Source: Scalindua sp964344685 | Lineage (GTDB): Bacteria; Planctomycetota; Brocadiia; Brocadiales; Scalinduaceae | Direction of reading: 5' to 3' | Assembly: GCA_964344685.1 (NCBI GenBank) | Contig: CAYFOK010000011.1 | Location: forward strand, 51,005 to 115,004 | DNA length: 64,000 nt | Part shown: positions 45,163 to 54,672 of the stretch, piece by piece | Layout: the number at the start of each line of letters is the position of its first letter | Position numbering within the stretch: position 1 is the first letter of the stretch | Notes under the pieces: generated by a model | What the model saw: only the letters and a program-made list of their open reading frames with translations | What the model was told of the DNA's origin: nothing | Databases searched by the model: none | Program-made: the position numbers and the translations under genes

Positions 45163-45564
45163 TTATTTAAGACCGTTCATCTTGAAGCAGTTGATATATT
45201 CCCTGTCAGCTACCTGTATGTGGTCAGTTAACCAATGCTTTAAGTATTCAAGCAGCTCATTTGATATATGATAATCACCGTCAGCTACCCTATTGAAATA
45301 TGCCGATGTCCTGGTGATAAAATCGTAGTGTTTTTCATTATGGCTTTCAAACTCCGGATAATTAAACTCTATCATGTAAGCCTCTTCGGTTGTAAAATGT
45401 TCCAGTGCATAATTTGTCATCTCTTCTAACACTTCAATTAATTCTTCTGCATTGTCACTATTCTCCCTGGCATAAAAAGTCTTATTAATAATGCCAAAGA
45501 GTTTCTTATGTTGTTCATCAATGATAGATATTCCCACACTGTATTTGTCGTCCCATTCAATCAT
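45163..45564 (-). CDS. Bacteriohemerythrin
   Basis: Stand-alone hemerythrin. Ligands visible: His in DEQHKKL, HFTTEE, HNEKH and the HIQVAD pair. I start it at ATG 45564 (product MIEWDDKYSVGI), matching the hemerythrin at 1629-2030. The longer open frame adds 12 residues unlike the family. It precedes the HD-GYP gene lacking its own hemerythrin domain, on the same strand, which suggests that the pair works together, though about 420 bases separate them. Confidence 0.88.
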   Translation of the reverse strand: MIEWDDKYSVGISIIDEQHKKLFGIINKTFYARENSDNAEELIEVLEEMTNYALEHFTTEEAYMIEFNYPEFESHNEKHYDFITRTSAYFNRVADGDYHISNELLEYLKHWLTDHIQVADREYINCFKMNGLK

Positions 45565-45635
45565 AAATGGAATAATAATACCTAAGATATTAACAATCAA
45601 CTATTAAATCTAATGCGGTTTTATCTATGCCTCCT

Positions 45636-45745
45636 TAAGCAAACAGGTTCTCTTTTAACTACCGGCTTGCCGGATATCAAATCACTTTTTTGCTGTCTCC
45701 GCAAAAGTGAGTAACTTTTCTATATTCTCAAGCCTGGTTTCCATA
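45636..45745 (-). repeat. Recombinase-tail remnant D overlapping a PilZ gene
   Basis: AAGCAAACAGGTTCT at 45636-45650 matches the flank repeats, and 45680-45745 matches the recombinase tail at 28938-28990 (TTTGCTGTCTCCGC versus TTTGCTGTTTCTGC and following). It overlaps the last codons of the PilZ gene at 45682. Confidence 0.6.
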
Positions 45746-46494
45746 CTATTAAGCTGCTTTGTCAGGTCGATATGGACGATGAGACCAAGAGTTGGCATTA
45801 AAAACATGTAGGCAATAGTAAATAGAGCTTCGTAACTTTTTTTTTGTTTTCTTTCACGAGGCCTGGCATGATGATCATATTCATCATCACCTGATGCATC
45901 CTGTTGACGTGTTCCTTTTATGTCGCCATGATTATCTGATTTTTGATTCTCTGGTTTATCTGTTTCTGCAATTACAACAGGTTCCATTTTATTCTTTTCT
46001 TGTGCTTTTTCTACACTGGATATATCAGCAGCATTCACCATTCTCAATTTTCTCACCAGGTGATTTTTTACTCCGGACAGTCTTTCTAAATATAATATCC
46101 TTTGTGATTCTCTTTTCAGAATGGCTTCGACAGTTGTATTAATTATCTCTCTCTCTTTCTCATCAATCTCTGTAAACTCTACACCCATGCGAAGCATTGC
46201 ATTTGTATGAGCATCTTCTATGTGAACCACCCTCCCTATACAGTTTATAGTGGGTATAGATTTTACAAATTCTATTTTCAGCTCCAGAAGCGAACCAATC
46301 TCTATTTTCATTTTATAATAGTTAATCTTGATACCTCCAGCACTCAAATTTTTTACAGCAACAATATTCCATTCAGGTGAAGAGGTTTCCCGGCCATCAT
46401 CTTGTATGACCCGAAATCTTGCAATACATGGAGACACTATCTCCTTATACTTCCATTTATCCAGTTCTACTCTTTTATACTTTCTTCTTTCCAT
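45682..46494 (-). CDS. PilZ-domain membrane protein with recombinase-derived tail
   Basis: A 270-residue protein. A PilZ domain fills about 1-115 with RRKYKRVE and NLSAGGIKI, so c-di-GMP binding is likely. A linker with acidic and His-rich parts follows. One hydrophobic segment (about 227-243, FTIAYMFLMPTLGLIVHI) suggests membrane attachment. The last 15 residues (ENIEKLLTFAETAKK) match the serine recombinase tail (DNAEKLFTFAETAKK) at 28782-29135. The original C-terminus appears to have been replaced by captured recombinase DNA. Confidence 0.8.
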   Translation of the reverse strand: MERRKYKRVELDKWKYKEIVSPCIARFRVIQDDGRETSSPEWNIVAVKNLSAGGIKINYYKMKIEIGSLLELKIEFVKSIPTINCIGRVVHIEDAHTNAMLRMGVEFTEIDEKEREIINTTVEAILKRESQRILYLERLSGVKNHLVRKLRMVNAADISSVEKAQEKNKMEPVVIAETDKPENQKSDNHGDIKGTRQQDASGDDEYDHHARPRERKQKKSYEALFTIAYMFLMPTLGLIVHIDLTKQLNSMETRLENIEKLLTFAETAKK

Positions 46495-47094
46495 AATACA
46501 ATCCTCTCCTCACCGTGGATTACAACCTTATTTTAATCACTAACCTCAACATAGTAGTAAGTGTGAACATTATCTGCTTTTCTTTTTTTCTGTTTCATAA
46601 TAGCAATCTTCAGTCTCAAAATTAGACAACTTTCCCTGATAACTGTAGATATATTAGTGTTATTTGCAAATTCTTGACCAAAGTGATCTGTTCATAAAAA
46701 GTACCTGAGCTTGAATTAAACAGGTTCTGCCGGTTTAAGAGAATTAACTTGTATTCGGGTGCTCATTTTTCCCCGTAACATGTTATTTATTAAACACACT
46801 AAATACATTATGTACGATCTAAAAACAGAACATATATTGATACTTTTCCACTCTTAATATAGAAAAGCAAATGTTTATAAAATAAAATGTTAGTGATAGT
46901 TAGCACTGAAATAGTTAATTTTAATGGGGCTATCGGTTTATTATGCACCAAATGGCATGTTGCTTGCGATTTACATATATGCTTGAGCACGATAAGATAA
47001 CTAAAGATGGTATTTTCAAAGGCTCACGGTGGACTAAATAACGGGACAAAGAATCAGTATGCAATTATAATTTTTTTTGAAGGAGGGCAATGTG
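46495..47094. other. Intergenic region upstream of mlaC-like gene
   Basis: About 600 AT-rich bases, no gene supported. A phrase AGTACCTGAGCTTGAATTAAA at 46699-46719 resembles AGTACCTGAATTGAACTAAA at 58120-58139, and AAACAGGTTCTGC near 46719 may be a further trace of the recombinase repeat. Confidence 0.4.
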
Positions 47095-47730
47095 ATGAAG
47101 CACAAAAAAGTCTTGTTTGTTATATTAGTCAGTATATTTGCAATTACGGCTAACCAATCTTCTTTGTGGTCGGGAGAACCCGGAACAGTTGTAAAAAATG
47201 TTATACTTAACGAAGCTTCCTTCTGTGAAATAGAGGATATTAGAGAACGAAAAGCAAGACAGTGGGAGGTGATTTCGTCTTCGTTAGATTTTGAAATGAT
47301 CTCTAAAAGAGTGATGGGGGAGTATTGGAACAAATGTCTCTACGAGCAAAAATATGAATTTATTAAATTGTTTTCTACCCATCTTAAAAATACGTATATT
47401 AAGAAGGCGAACCCTCTCTTCGGAAAGAAGATTCTTTATCTTACGGAAAAACAATTCAATAATTTTGCCAAAGTACAAACCATTCTGCTTGTAAAATCCG
47501 GCAAAGAGATTTCGGCTGACTTCTATTTAATCCGTGAAGACGGTGAATGGAAGATATGTGATCTGGTTGTTGAAGGAGTGAGTCTGGTCAACAATTACCA
47601 TAGTCAAATTGCAAATACACTGGTTAGAACATCGTATGAAGGGCTATTGCGCACAATTAAGGACTTACAGGTAGAAAAGTATTACACCCCTGAACAGCGC
47701 CTTCTTGTATCTGATCAGTTAATTGAATAA
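47095..47730 (+). CDS. MlaC-type periplasmic phospholipid transport protein
   Basis: Belongs to the MlaC/Ttg2D family, which carries phospholipids between membranes. An N-terminal signal (about 5-24) is followed by VMGEYWNKCLYEQK, FIKLFSTHLKNTYIKKA and the C-terminal EDGEWKICDLVVEGVSLVNNYHSQ, a typical MlaC block. ATG 47095 is chosen: AGGAGG lies 8 bases upstream. No mlaD, E, F or B genes are adjacent, so it is an orphan. A strong hairpin (47755-47805) follows, so it is probably a single-gene unit. Confidence 0.85.
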   Translation: MKHKKVLFVILVSIFAITANQSSLWSGEPGTVVKNVILNEASFCEIEDIRERKARQWEVISSSLDFEMISKRVMGEYWNKCLYEQKYEFIKLFSTHLKNTYIKKANPLFGKKILYLTEKQFNNFAKVQTILLVKSGKEISADFYLIREDGEWKICDLVVEGVSLVNNYHSQIANTLVRTSYEGLLRTIKDLQVEKYYTPEQRLLVSDQLIE

Positions 47731-47754
47731 ACGAAAGCCTGCAGTTGCTTTAAG

Positions 47755-47805
47755 ATTATAACAAAGGGTATTTAACAGTTTTCTCTTAATACCCTTTGTT
47801 ATAAT
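47755..47805. terminator. Long stem-loop terminator after mlaC-like gene
   Basis: ATTATAACAAAGGGTATT (from 47755) pairs with AATACCCTTTGTTATAAT (to 47805). The arms are near-perfect over 20 bp with a 10-base loop. Position just after the stop supports termination; the T-run is weak. Confidence 0.65.
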
Positions 47806-48075
47806 GTTCTTGAATTTTCACCATACCTAAGCTTGTTTCTCTATCAAAAAAACCTCTGCTGTTTAACATAACGCAGTTTGAATAGTGATACTACAAAACA
47901 TAGTAACAATAAAGCTTACTGATCAAAAAAACTAAAAAAATAGTTGCGATAAAATAATATGAATTTAATATAATTGATACGTCATGTAAACGGTTCCTTT
48001 GGCCTTTACCTGCACATTATAATAATTGTTATTCTACTTAATCTCAGTAACATCTATAGAAGGAGAATGAATTAC
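47806..48075. other. Intergenic region with a shared 26-bp motif
   Basis: No gene supported. AAGCTTACTGATCAAAAAAACTAAAAA near 47912 closely matches CAGCTTACTG-TCAAGAAAACTAAAAA near 14963 next to the structured RNA candidate. Confidence 0.4.
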
Positions 48076-48645
48076 ATGAAACTTATTGAAAAGACTCTGG
48101 CGATTTTTTGTACGATAGCCTTACTTGCAGGCTGTGCTACAATTAAAGGCAGTAATATTGTTGAACAGAGAGAGTATGTTCTTGACATGAAGGATTCCAC
48201 ACTGGCTCGTCTCTATAAAGAGATCCCAATAGCTAAACAGCAAATCAAAAAATCTGCCGGCTACGGTGTATTCAGCAACATTAATACAAATCTATTTCTG
48301 CTCAGCAGCGGCAGTGGCTACGGAGTCATTACTGACAACAAAGGCAAAAATCCGGTTTACATGAAAATGAGAACACTGGGGGCTGGGATCGGACTTGGGG
48401 TGAAGGACTTCAGGGCGGTAATTATTTTCAGGAATCAGGATGATATGGATAAGTTTGTTGAAAAGGGCTGGGAGTTTGCCGGTCAGGCAGATGCTGCCCT
48501 TAAATCCGGTGACAAAGGCGCCGCTCATTCTGCAGCACAATCAGTAGATCTTGATATCATTACGTATCAACTGACTGAAGCCGGAGCAGCTTTACAGGCC
48601 ACGCTTCAGGGTACCAAATACTGGAAGCATAAGGATTTGAATTGA
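48076..48645 (+). CDS. SYLF/Ysc84-domain lipoprotein
   Basis: About 189 residues. The signal peptide ends in a lipobox (ALLAGC), so the protein is lipid-anchored. The body matches the SYLF/Ysc84 lipid-binding domain: SAGYGVFSNIN, GSGYGVITDNKGKNPVYMKM and LGAGIGLGVKDFRAVIIF. ATG 48076 is chosen: AAGGAG lies 9 bases upstream, and earlier starts give an odd extra hydrophobic run. Role probably in the envelope, binding lipids. It stands alone. Confidence 0.85.
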   Translation: MKLIEKTLAIFCTIALLAGCATIKGSNIVEQREYVLDMKDSTLARLYKEIPIAKQQIKKSAGYGVFSNINTNLFLLSSGSGYGVITDNKGKNPVYMKMRTLGAGIGLGVKDFRAVIIFRNQDDMDKFVEKGWEFAGQADAALKSGDKGAAHSAAQSVDLDIITYQLTEAGAALQATLQGTKYWKHKDLN

Positions 48646-48817
48646 TAGCTTTTTACAGGACCTGGCACAAAGAGTGATGAAAGAACAGGTAGAGATGGAT
48701 ATTCTCGTTGCCCACCTTCACATACCCTTTACACCTACCAGACTGGTATCGGGCTAATAGTAAATTATTTCAAAACCACTTGTTTTGTCTTAAATTATTA
48801 ATTATAATTTACTTTAA

Positions 48818-49888
48818 ATGAAAACAATGTACACAACAATTTCTGTCAGCATCATGTTTATCATGATGCTGATTTCTTTAAACACTCAATTGCTACCGGC
48901 ACAAGACATGCCCGTTGACAGCCAGAGTACTGAAGAAAATAGTTCCGTTAATAAACCATCCATATTCTTTGAGAATCCGAATTATGATTTTGGTACAACC
49001 TATAAAGGCAATAAGGTTGAACATGTATATAAGTTTGAAAACCGTGGCAAAGAAACATTAGAAATCAAAAAAGTTAAACCATCCTGCGGATGCACGGCAA
49101 CAGTACTTTCAAACAAAACTATTCTTCCAGGTGAAACAGGTGAGATTAAAACCACCTTTAATACAGTGAGCTATAACGGAAGAGTCAGGAAAACCATTGC
49201 TGTATTAAGTAATGATCCGGATACCCCAAGCTATAAACTATCCATTGGCGGAGAAGTAATTGAGGAAATCAGTGTTAATCCAAAGAATATCAACTTTAGA
49301 TCTTTCAGATCAGACGACCAATCAGTCAAAACTGTTAAAGCCTCCATAACATCTCAATCCGGCCCAGATTTTAAGATATTAAAGGTTACATCATCTAAAC
49401 CATTTGTAAAAGTATCTGTGACAGAAGACCAGAAAGGTGAGTATACCCTCGTTGCCACACTTAAAGGTCATCACAAAATTGGCAGGTTCAGTGGTAAAAT
49501 ATTTCTGGAGACTAATAATACCAAACAACCAAAAGCCAGTATAATATTTTACGGAGTGGTAGAAGGCGATATAACCATTAACCAGAGAAGAATCTATTAC
49601 GGTACTGTCCCGGAGGGGCAAGAGATAACTAAAAAGCTTTATGTTAAGATAAACGAAAGCCACATAAGGATTTTAAGCTCTAAAATCTCACCGGACTATT
49701 TCAGCGTTAACATTGATGAAAGGTATGAACAGAGGAACCCACACTGTATAATTGAAGCAACACTTCACAAAGAGGTGCCGGTTGGCAAAATAGACGGATT
49801 ACTGGTGCTCACCACTAACAGTGAAGAGCTACCGATCATTAATTTACCCATCACAGGGGAAGTACACAAAGCTGACAATCCTGAATGA
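48818..49888 (+). CDS. DUF1573 exported protein
   Basis: A 356-residue exported protein. The signal peptide covers about 1-29. A DUF1573 domain (about 52-150) shows NPNYDFGTTYKGNKVEHVYKF, FENRG and PSCGCTATVLS with the typical CGC. Two further Ig-like repeats follow (GDITINQRRIYYGTVPEGQE). Such ASH-like beta domains are common in Bacteroidetes and planctomycetes; function unknown. Convergent with the TPR membrane protein. Confidence 0.82.
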   Translation: MKTMYTTISVSIMFIMMLISLNTQLLPAQDMPVDSQSTEENSSVNKPSIFFENPNYDFGTTYKGNKVEHVYKFENRGKETLEIKKVKPSCGCTATVLSNKTILPGETGEIKTTFNTVSYNGRVRKTIAVLSNDPDTPSYKLSIGGEVIEEISVNPKNINFRSFRSDDQSVKTVKASITSQSGPDFKILKVTSSKPFVKVSVTEDQKGEYTLVATLKGHHKIGRFSGKIFLETNNTKQPKASIIFYGVVEGDITINQRRIYYGTVPEGQEITKKLYVKINESHIRILSSKISPDYFSVNIDERYEQRNPHCIIEATLHKEVPVGKIDGLLVLTTNSEELPIINLPITGEVHKADNPE

Positions 49889-49959
49889 ACTGAATATCCA
49901 ACCCAAACACATATAACAAATTGCTACTCTCAAGTCTCAAAAAAGGAAGATTGAATTTT

Positions 49960-51456
49960 TTAAGCAGGCAACTCCTGCTCAACCATTTTTATTGTATTTT
50001 CTAATTTCTGCAATCTATTTTGAAGCCTGGCAAGTATCCTCCTCCATTTTAATCGGGGCCTGATGGTCGGAACAACAACTATTAATAGACACGAAACTAC
50101 TGCAATCGCTTCAAGGATTACTACCCCGGGAGGCAAGCCTATGGACATCCCTATTCGTGTGGTATATTTTGAAACCATTAAATCAGGCGGCACTGTAATA
50201 AATATGCCTACAGGTATAGCATAAACCTGGCTTAAGAATAGATAAAGAAAATAAGGAGGAAGTAAATTCTTTTCCTTTATTTTTTTTAACGTCATTTCAG
50301 CCTTTTTCCTTTCTGTATCAGCTTCTTTCTTCGCATCTTTACAATCCGACAATAATTGTGCTTTATCGTGCTGTAAATTTTTATCTAATCTGGAAAGGCA
50401 TATATCAACTACAAATGCATTTAAGGCGGAATTATAATTAACCATTTTAGCTAATTCACGTTTATCCTCTTGAATCTGTTCTAAATTGTGATTATCCGGA
50501 ATATCAAGGCCCTGTTTGTGGATACTGCTGATAACCGTATTAAGGTAATGCAGTTTTACATCGAGTTGTCTCAGTTTATTTTTAATTTCCTCATCAAGAG
50601 GAGCAATGGTGTCTTTAATTATTTTTTTTATATGCAGCTTTATTCCATTAAAATCTTTCTCATTAGAAATTTTCAGGCAGTAGAGAAGATCAATGCTGAT
50701 CAGTTTTTTTATTAACGGAACCGCCGTGTCTGCCTTTTTCAAGAGAGCGCTGTATTGTGCATGCTGGTATAACGCTTCAGTAAAGTCAGGAGACAAATCC
50801 ACTGCCTGCTTTGAGAACTCTTGAGCTTCTACAAGACGGTCAAGATTACGCAACACCAATGCTTTGTACATCAAGGCGTAGCTCGTGTAGAAATCAGATT
50901 GCGGTTTAGAAATTTCTACGGCCTTGCTAAAATACTCTAAAGCCTTTTCTTTATCTTTTTTATGAAAAAGACTGATTATCCCAAGACTTAAGAATATAGA
51001 AAAATCATCTTCACATTGCTGAGATAATTCCTGGAATTTATCTTCTGCATCAGCTATTTTACCTTTTTCATAAGCTTCCTGTGCCTTTAATCTCAATCTT
51101 GCTATGGCAGGGTCCAGAGAATCATAGAAAATTTTCAACAGTTCTTTAAACTCTTTTACATTTTGTTCTATTTGCCAGACTACTTCTGCAATATTCCATT
51201 CAAATGCAGCCTTCAGTCCGAAAATACCATTACCAATATCCCTATTGTCATAAGTAAGCAGGTTGATGCCGGCATTGACGGCACCTCTATTTGTATCTGT
51301 TGCGCAAGCTAAACCTACGTGAGATATTATCATTTCTCTGATCTGGTTGCTTATTTCTATTCGTTGCAAAACGACATCTTTACCAAGCTCTATATTTCGA
51401 TAGAACCCCTGCTTTATTTCGCGCGGTACTAGATCATCTTTATTAAATCTTTTCAT
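49960..51456 (-). CDS. TPR protein with two C-terminal membrane segments
   Basis: A 498-residue protein without an assigned function. The N-terminus (about 20-95) is an unassigned domain (ACATDTNRGAVNAGINLLTYDN). TPR-like helices occupy about 120-245 (EAYEKGKIADAEDKFQELSQ; EKALEYFSKAVEI). A coiled region spans about 280-395. Two hydrophobic segments (about 400-420 and 440-465) precede a basic C-terminal coiled tail. The soluble domains are probably cytoplasmic. Monocistronic. Confidence 0.7.
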   Translation of the reverse strand: MKRFNKDDLVPREIKQGFYRNIELGKDVVLQRIEISNQIREMIISHVGLACATDTNRGAVNAGINLLTYDNRDIGNGIFGLKAAFEWNIAEVVWQIEQNVKEFKELLKIFYDSLDPAIARLRLKAQEAYEKGKIADAEDKFQELSQQCEDDFSIFLSLGIISLFHKKDKEKALEYFSKAVEISKPQSDFYTSYALMYKALVLRNLDRLVEAQEFSKQAVDLSPDFTEALYQHAQYSALLKKADTAVPLIKKLISIDLLYCLKISNEKDFNGIKLHIKKIIKDTIAPLDEEIKNKLRQLDVKLHYLNTVISSIHKQGLDIPDNHNLEQIQEDKRELAKMVNYNSALNAFVVDICLSRLDKNLQHDKAQLLSDCKDAKKEADTERKKAEMTLKKIKEKNLLPPYFLYLFLSQVYAIPVGIFITVPPDLMVSKYTTRIGMSIGLPPGVVILEAIAVVSCLLIVVVPTIRPRLKWRRILARLQNRLQKLENTIKMVEQELPA

Positions 51457-51666
51457 CTATTTCCATATTCCCTAAAATCTGGAAGAATGCTGTTTTATTA
51501 ACTTTGCGACATTAAACAATATGCCACAGTATTTCAAATAATTTCCTCTGTTTATACCTGCTTGTTTCTCTGAAGGCAAAAAAGAGCTATAATACCGAGA
51601 TAAGAAATTGCTTAATTCACGCTAAGAAATTAAGAAAGCGACAGGATCAACAGATTTTAGAGGTTT

Positions 51667-52128
51667 TTACCTTAAAAGTTCTACTTTGATCTTTATTACT
51701 ACTTTCTTTACAAATACAGGAGTGTCTCCTGCAGAAACACCCGGCATATGGGCATCTTGAGGAAAAAAGGCAATAAACATGCCGGGTATTAATTGAGAAA
51801 AAGTCTTTCGACTATCCGTATTTAAATAGAAACCAACGTCATTCTCCGGATCATATGGCATGTCAACAGTAAGCCCGTTTATTGCTGTAGACTCAATGAC
51901 CTCCCGGCCTTCAAGGACATACTGGATATCAACATACTCTCGATGTGCCTCAAATTTGTGAGGTTCTTTTGTTTTGTAACTTGCGACTACTGCATAAATG
52001 TCGTCACCCTGAATCTCATACTTTTTCTCTTCTGAACCAGGTGTAATTGAATCCAGAAAATCGAAAGCTGTGTTCCAGGCGGAGCCATAAGGGTAGCAAT
52101 GATAATACTCAACTCTGTCAACTATCAA
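51667..52128 (-). CDS. YhcH/YjgK/YiaL family protein
   Basis: A 153-residue cupin-like protein of the DUF386 (YhcH/YjgK/YiaL) family linked in some bacteria to sialic acid or sugar metabolism. Visible blocks are FEAHREYVDIQYVLEGREVIE (metal His/Glu region) and AFFPQDAHMPG. No sugar operon is nearby, so its substrate is unknown. Same strand as the cNMP-fold gene upstream (50-base gap), so they may share a transcript. Confidence 0.85.
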   Translation of the reverse strand: MIVDRVEYYHCYPYGSAWNTAFDFLDSITPGSEEKKYEIQGDDIYAVVASYKTKEPHKFEAHREYVDIQYVLEGREVIESTAINGLTVDMPYDPENDVGFYLNTDSRKTFSQLIPGMFIAFFPQDAHMPGVSAGDTPVFVKKVVIKIKVELLR

Positions 52129-52178
52129 TTAGAACTCCTTCTTATGATTGATCATTTATTTACATTCTCCAAACAAAT

Positions 52179-52661
52179 TCACAGAATATATACCTCGTCA
52201 TACTCTTTGTTGATATTTCTGAGTCTTCCTATGAGTATTTTCAATATATTCAAGTAGACTATCTTTGCTATGCGGTCATCTTTTTCTATAATGCTATCCA
52301 GATTATGCTTTGTTATCTTGATTAGCTCACCTGCTTGTGTCGCAATCACTGAAGCAGATGCTGGTTTTGAATCTATGAGAGAATATTCTCCAAAGAATTC
52401 ACCTTCATGATCTACAGCTAATTTCACTTTTGTAGGTCTTCTGTATTTTACTTTCACATTCTGCTCTGGAAGGCAGACTTCCGCCTCCCCTTCAATTATT
52501 ATATAGATAGCCGAACTAACCTGCCCTTCTTTCATCAAAATTTCTGCTTCTTTGAATTTTATCCTTTGGCACTTTGCATGAATCTGCTTTAAATCATCTT
52601 CTGTAAGCCCTTTAAAGATCTCAAATCTCGATAGAATATGTATGGTATTATTTTCAATCAT
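52179..52661 (-). CDS. Cyclic-nucleotide-binding-fold protein
   Basis: A 160-residue stand-alone CNBD. The fold blocks IFKGLTEDDLKQIHAKCQ, GQVSSAIYIIIEGEAEV and GEFFGEYSLIDSKPASASVIA are clear. In the phosphate cassette the Arg that normally contacts the cyclic phosphate (PRxA pattern) reads Ala-Ser (KPASAS), so nucleotide binding is doubtful. No HTH or enzyme domain is attached. Probably a regulatory subunit or scaffold. Confidence 0.8.
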   Translation of the reverse strand: MIENNTIHILSRFEIFKGLTEDDLKQIHAKCQRIKFKEAEILMKEGQVSSAIYIIIEGEAEVCLPEQNVKVKYRRPTKVKLAVDHEGEFFGEYSLIDSKPASASVIATQAGELIKITKHNLDSIIEKDDRIAKIVYLNILKILIGRLRNINKEYDEVYIL

Positions 52662-52830
52662 ACAACATCTCTTCCTTTGAAAAACTCACGAAGCAAAAAA
52701 TAGAAAATATTTCTGACTGGTATGAAATATAGATTGATTATAATACTCTAGTAATTATTGAAATCAAGTGGAAAAGATATATAACTCAGAGAGAAACAAT
52801 CCGCAGGAACAAGAGAGGTCAGGAACCACT

Positions 52831-53424
52831 TTACCTCATTTTACGAACCGGACGGACAAAAAGAAGGCTGACATCTCCCCAATCTACATAACCGTCATCA
52901 AAGTATACACGCCACACACCACCCGAGCTACAACTATCGCCTGTCCAGAGCCATCTCTGCTTTGTATCAAACACCGTATCTATATACAGGCTGCCATTCT
53001 TCTCAGTGGCTTCAAGTAACGATGACGCTTCCTCTACCGTAGGTACCCGCCAGTCATAATAACCGGCATAACCCTTACTGTTAAACCCCCTAATCCATTT
53101 CTTTATCTCTGTCCTTCTCATATATTCGTAAGAGCCTGACGGATGCCACATTAAGCCGGTAGCATGATCTATTACCACTTTGTCATTACCAATTGTCTCT
53201 ATTTCGTATTCGTGCTCTATTGTACTGTGTCCATAAAATCCCCATGTCTTCTTGCTACGTATATGAATATTTGACATTGACTGAACCTGAGAAACAGATA
53301 AATTCAGATAGGAAGAACGGAGTTCTGTTGGTGGTGACGCCTCTTCCTCCGCTATCAGATTAACCCGAAACGGAAAAAAAATAACGTAGAGGGCCAGGGT
53401 GCTGATTAACAAGTACTTTTTCAT
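52831..53424 (-). CDS. DUF1566 (Lcl C-terminal-like) exported protein
   Basis: A 197-residue exported protein. The N-terminal signal (about 4-22) precedes a DUF1566 domain with DHATGLMWHPSG, GYAGYYDWRVPTVEEA and LWTGDSCSSGGVWRVYFDDG, ending in PVRKMR. The domain is common in surface or periplasmic proteins; its function is unsettled. It lies 66 bases downstream of the SHOCT lipoprotein gene on the same strand. Confidence 0.85.
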   Translation of the reverse strand: MKKYLLISTLALYVIFFPFRVNLIAEEEASPPTELRSSYLNLSVSQVQSMSNIHIRSKKTWGFYGHSTIEHEYEIETIGNDKVVIDHATGLMWHPSGSYEYMRRTEIKKWIRGFNSKGYAGYYDWRVPTVEEASSLLEATEKNGSLYIDTVFDTKQRWLWTGDSCSSGGVWRVYFDDGYVDWGDVSLLFVRPVRKMR

Positions 53425-53490
53425 ATTGTTTTAGAGAAATTACAGACACAGTGTTTGAACACCATGTCCTCAACGCCAAAGGCATAATAG

Positions 53491-54474
53491 TCATTTTACT
53501 TCTGGTACCGATATTGTAGTGACACTCAGTTTAGTTTGGGTACCAGGACCTCCTACATTCCTGCCCTTTGCCTTTTCTATCAATTCAAGTTTTGTTTTGT
53601 CATAGTCTGTATTAGAAATCAGACCTTCATACCGCAACATATTCAGTTCGCTGATTTTGTCAGCAATATTTATCTTGTGTCGACTTTTCTTTATATAGTC
53701 TTCATCAAGAAGATATGTATAGTGTGTATCAAAACCCAGTTTCTCAATACACCTTTCTGACACAGCATCTGTCACAGCTTCCAGATGCTTCTTAAGGTAA
53801 TCGGGTTCCGTAAATACATGGTCAAGAAATTCCTGTCCATTCATACCAATTGACTTCTTCGCCTCAATAAAGTCTCTCCAGATAACTGTTCCTTCTGATG
53901 CAGTTGTCATCTTCACGTCCATCTTGATATAGGCATACGGGTCAGAAAAGATTCCCGGGTCTTTCAGGCCATATGATAATATGTCGATTTCAAGTATAGT
54001 ATCAACGTCCAGTGCGGTGCCTATCTTTTCATAGTCTTTAGGATTTTTATCTTTTTTCTCCAGCAGTTTCCAAACGGTTTTGTTATTTGTAATACTTTCC
54101 TGAGGTGTTACATGGAAGTAAGAACAGAGTTGAAATTTGGTATTCAGCTTCTTACATAACTCTTCACAAATATTCAAATCAAATATTATTTCGTTAAGAG
54201 CAGCAATGTCCTCCTGGTTCGCAGAGTCTTGAGCAAACTTCATAAATAGTTGTGCTATGGGATTAGGACCTGCAGCCAATCTTGAAATAAACATTTCATC
54301 ATTTCTGATGTCTACATTCATCTGAGGACTCTCAGGATAGAACAAAATTGCCAGATCATTTACAAATCTTGAATACTCTTTTCTGTATGGTATCTGTGAC
54401 ACACTGGTAGTAGTTTTACAACCGGCAAACATTAATAAACCTACCAAAAAATAAATATAATATCTTTTTATCAT
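53491..54474 (-). CDS. Lipoprotein with C-terminal SHOCT-like motif
   Basis: A 327-residue lipoprotein. The product from ATG 54474 starts MIKRYYIY and has a lipobox (LMFAGC). The longer open frame would bury the signal. The body (about 30-265) is unassigned. The segment ISELNMLRYEGLISNTDYDKTKLELIEKA resembles a SHOCT oligomerisation motif, though it is not at the extreme end. It is downstream of the PDZ gene on the same strand, across 198 bases. Confidence 0.7.
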   Translation of the reverse strand: MIKRYYIYFLVGLLMFAGCKTTTSVSQIPYRKEYSRFVNDLAILFYPESPQMNVDIRNDEMFISRLAAGPNPIAQLFMKFAQDSANQEDIAALNEIIFDLNICEELCKKLNTKFQLCSYFHVTPQESITNNKTVWKLLEKKDKNPKDYEKIGTALDVDTILEIDILSYGLKDPGIFSDPYAYIKMDVKMTTASEGTVIWRDFIEAKKSIGMNGQEFLDHVFTEPDYLKKHLEAVTDAVSERCIEKLGFDTHYTYLLDEDYIKKSRHKINIADKISELNMLRYEGLISNTDYDKTKLELIEKAKGRNVGGPGTQTKLSVTTISVPEVK

Positions 54475-54672
54475 TCGACGAAAACCTGCTCGTTTAATAA
54501 TACACAATCTTGAATACTTAAACAGTCTACTCCAACTATATTTTAACTGAATAATACTTAATATGGATGAATTCCAATTTTAATAATTCTCTGATTGGAC
54601 AGAATCATGCTTTACAATAATCTCAAATATGTATAAAGCGACAGGACAGGAACGGTAATTATGGGGTCTCTC

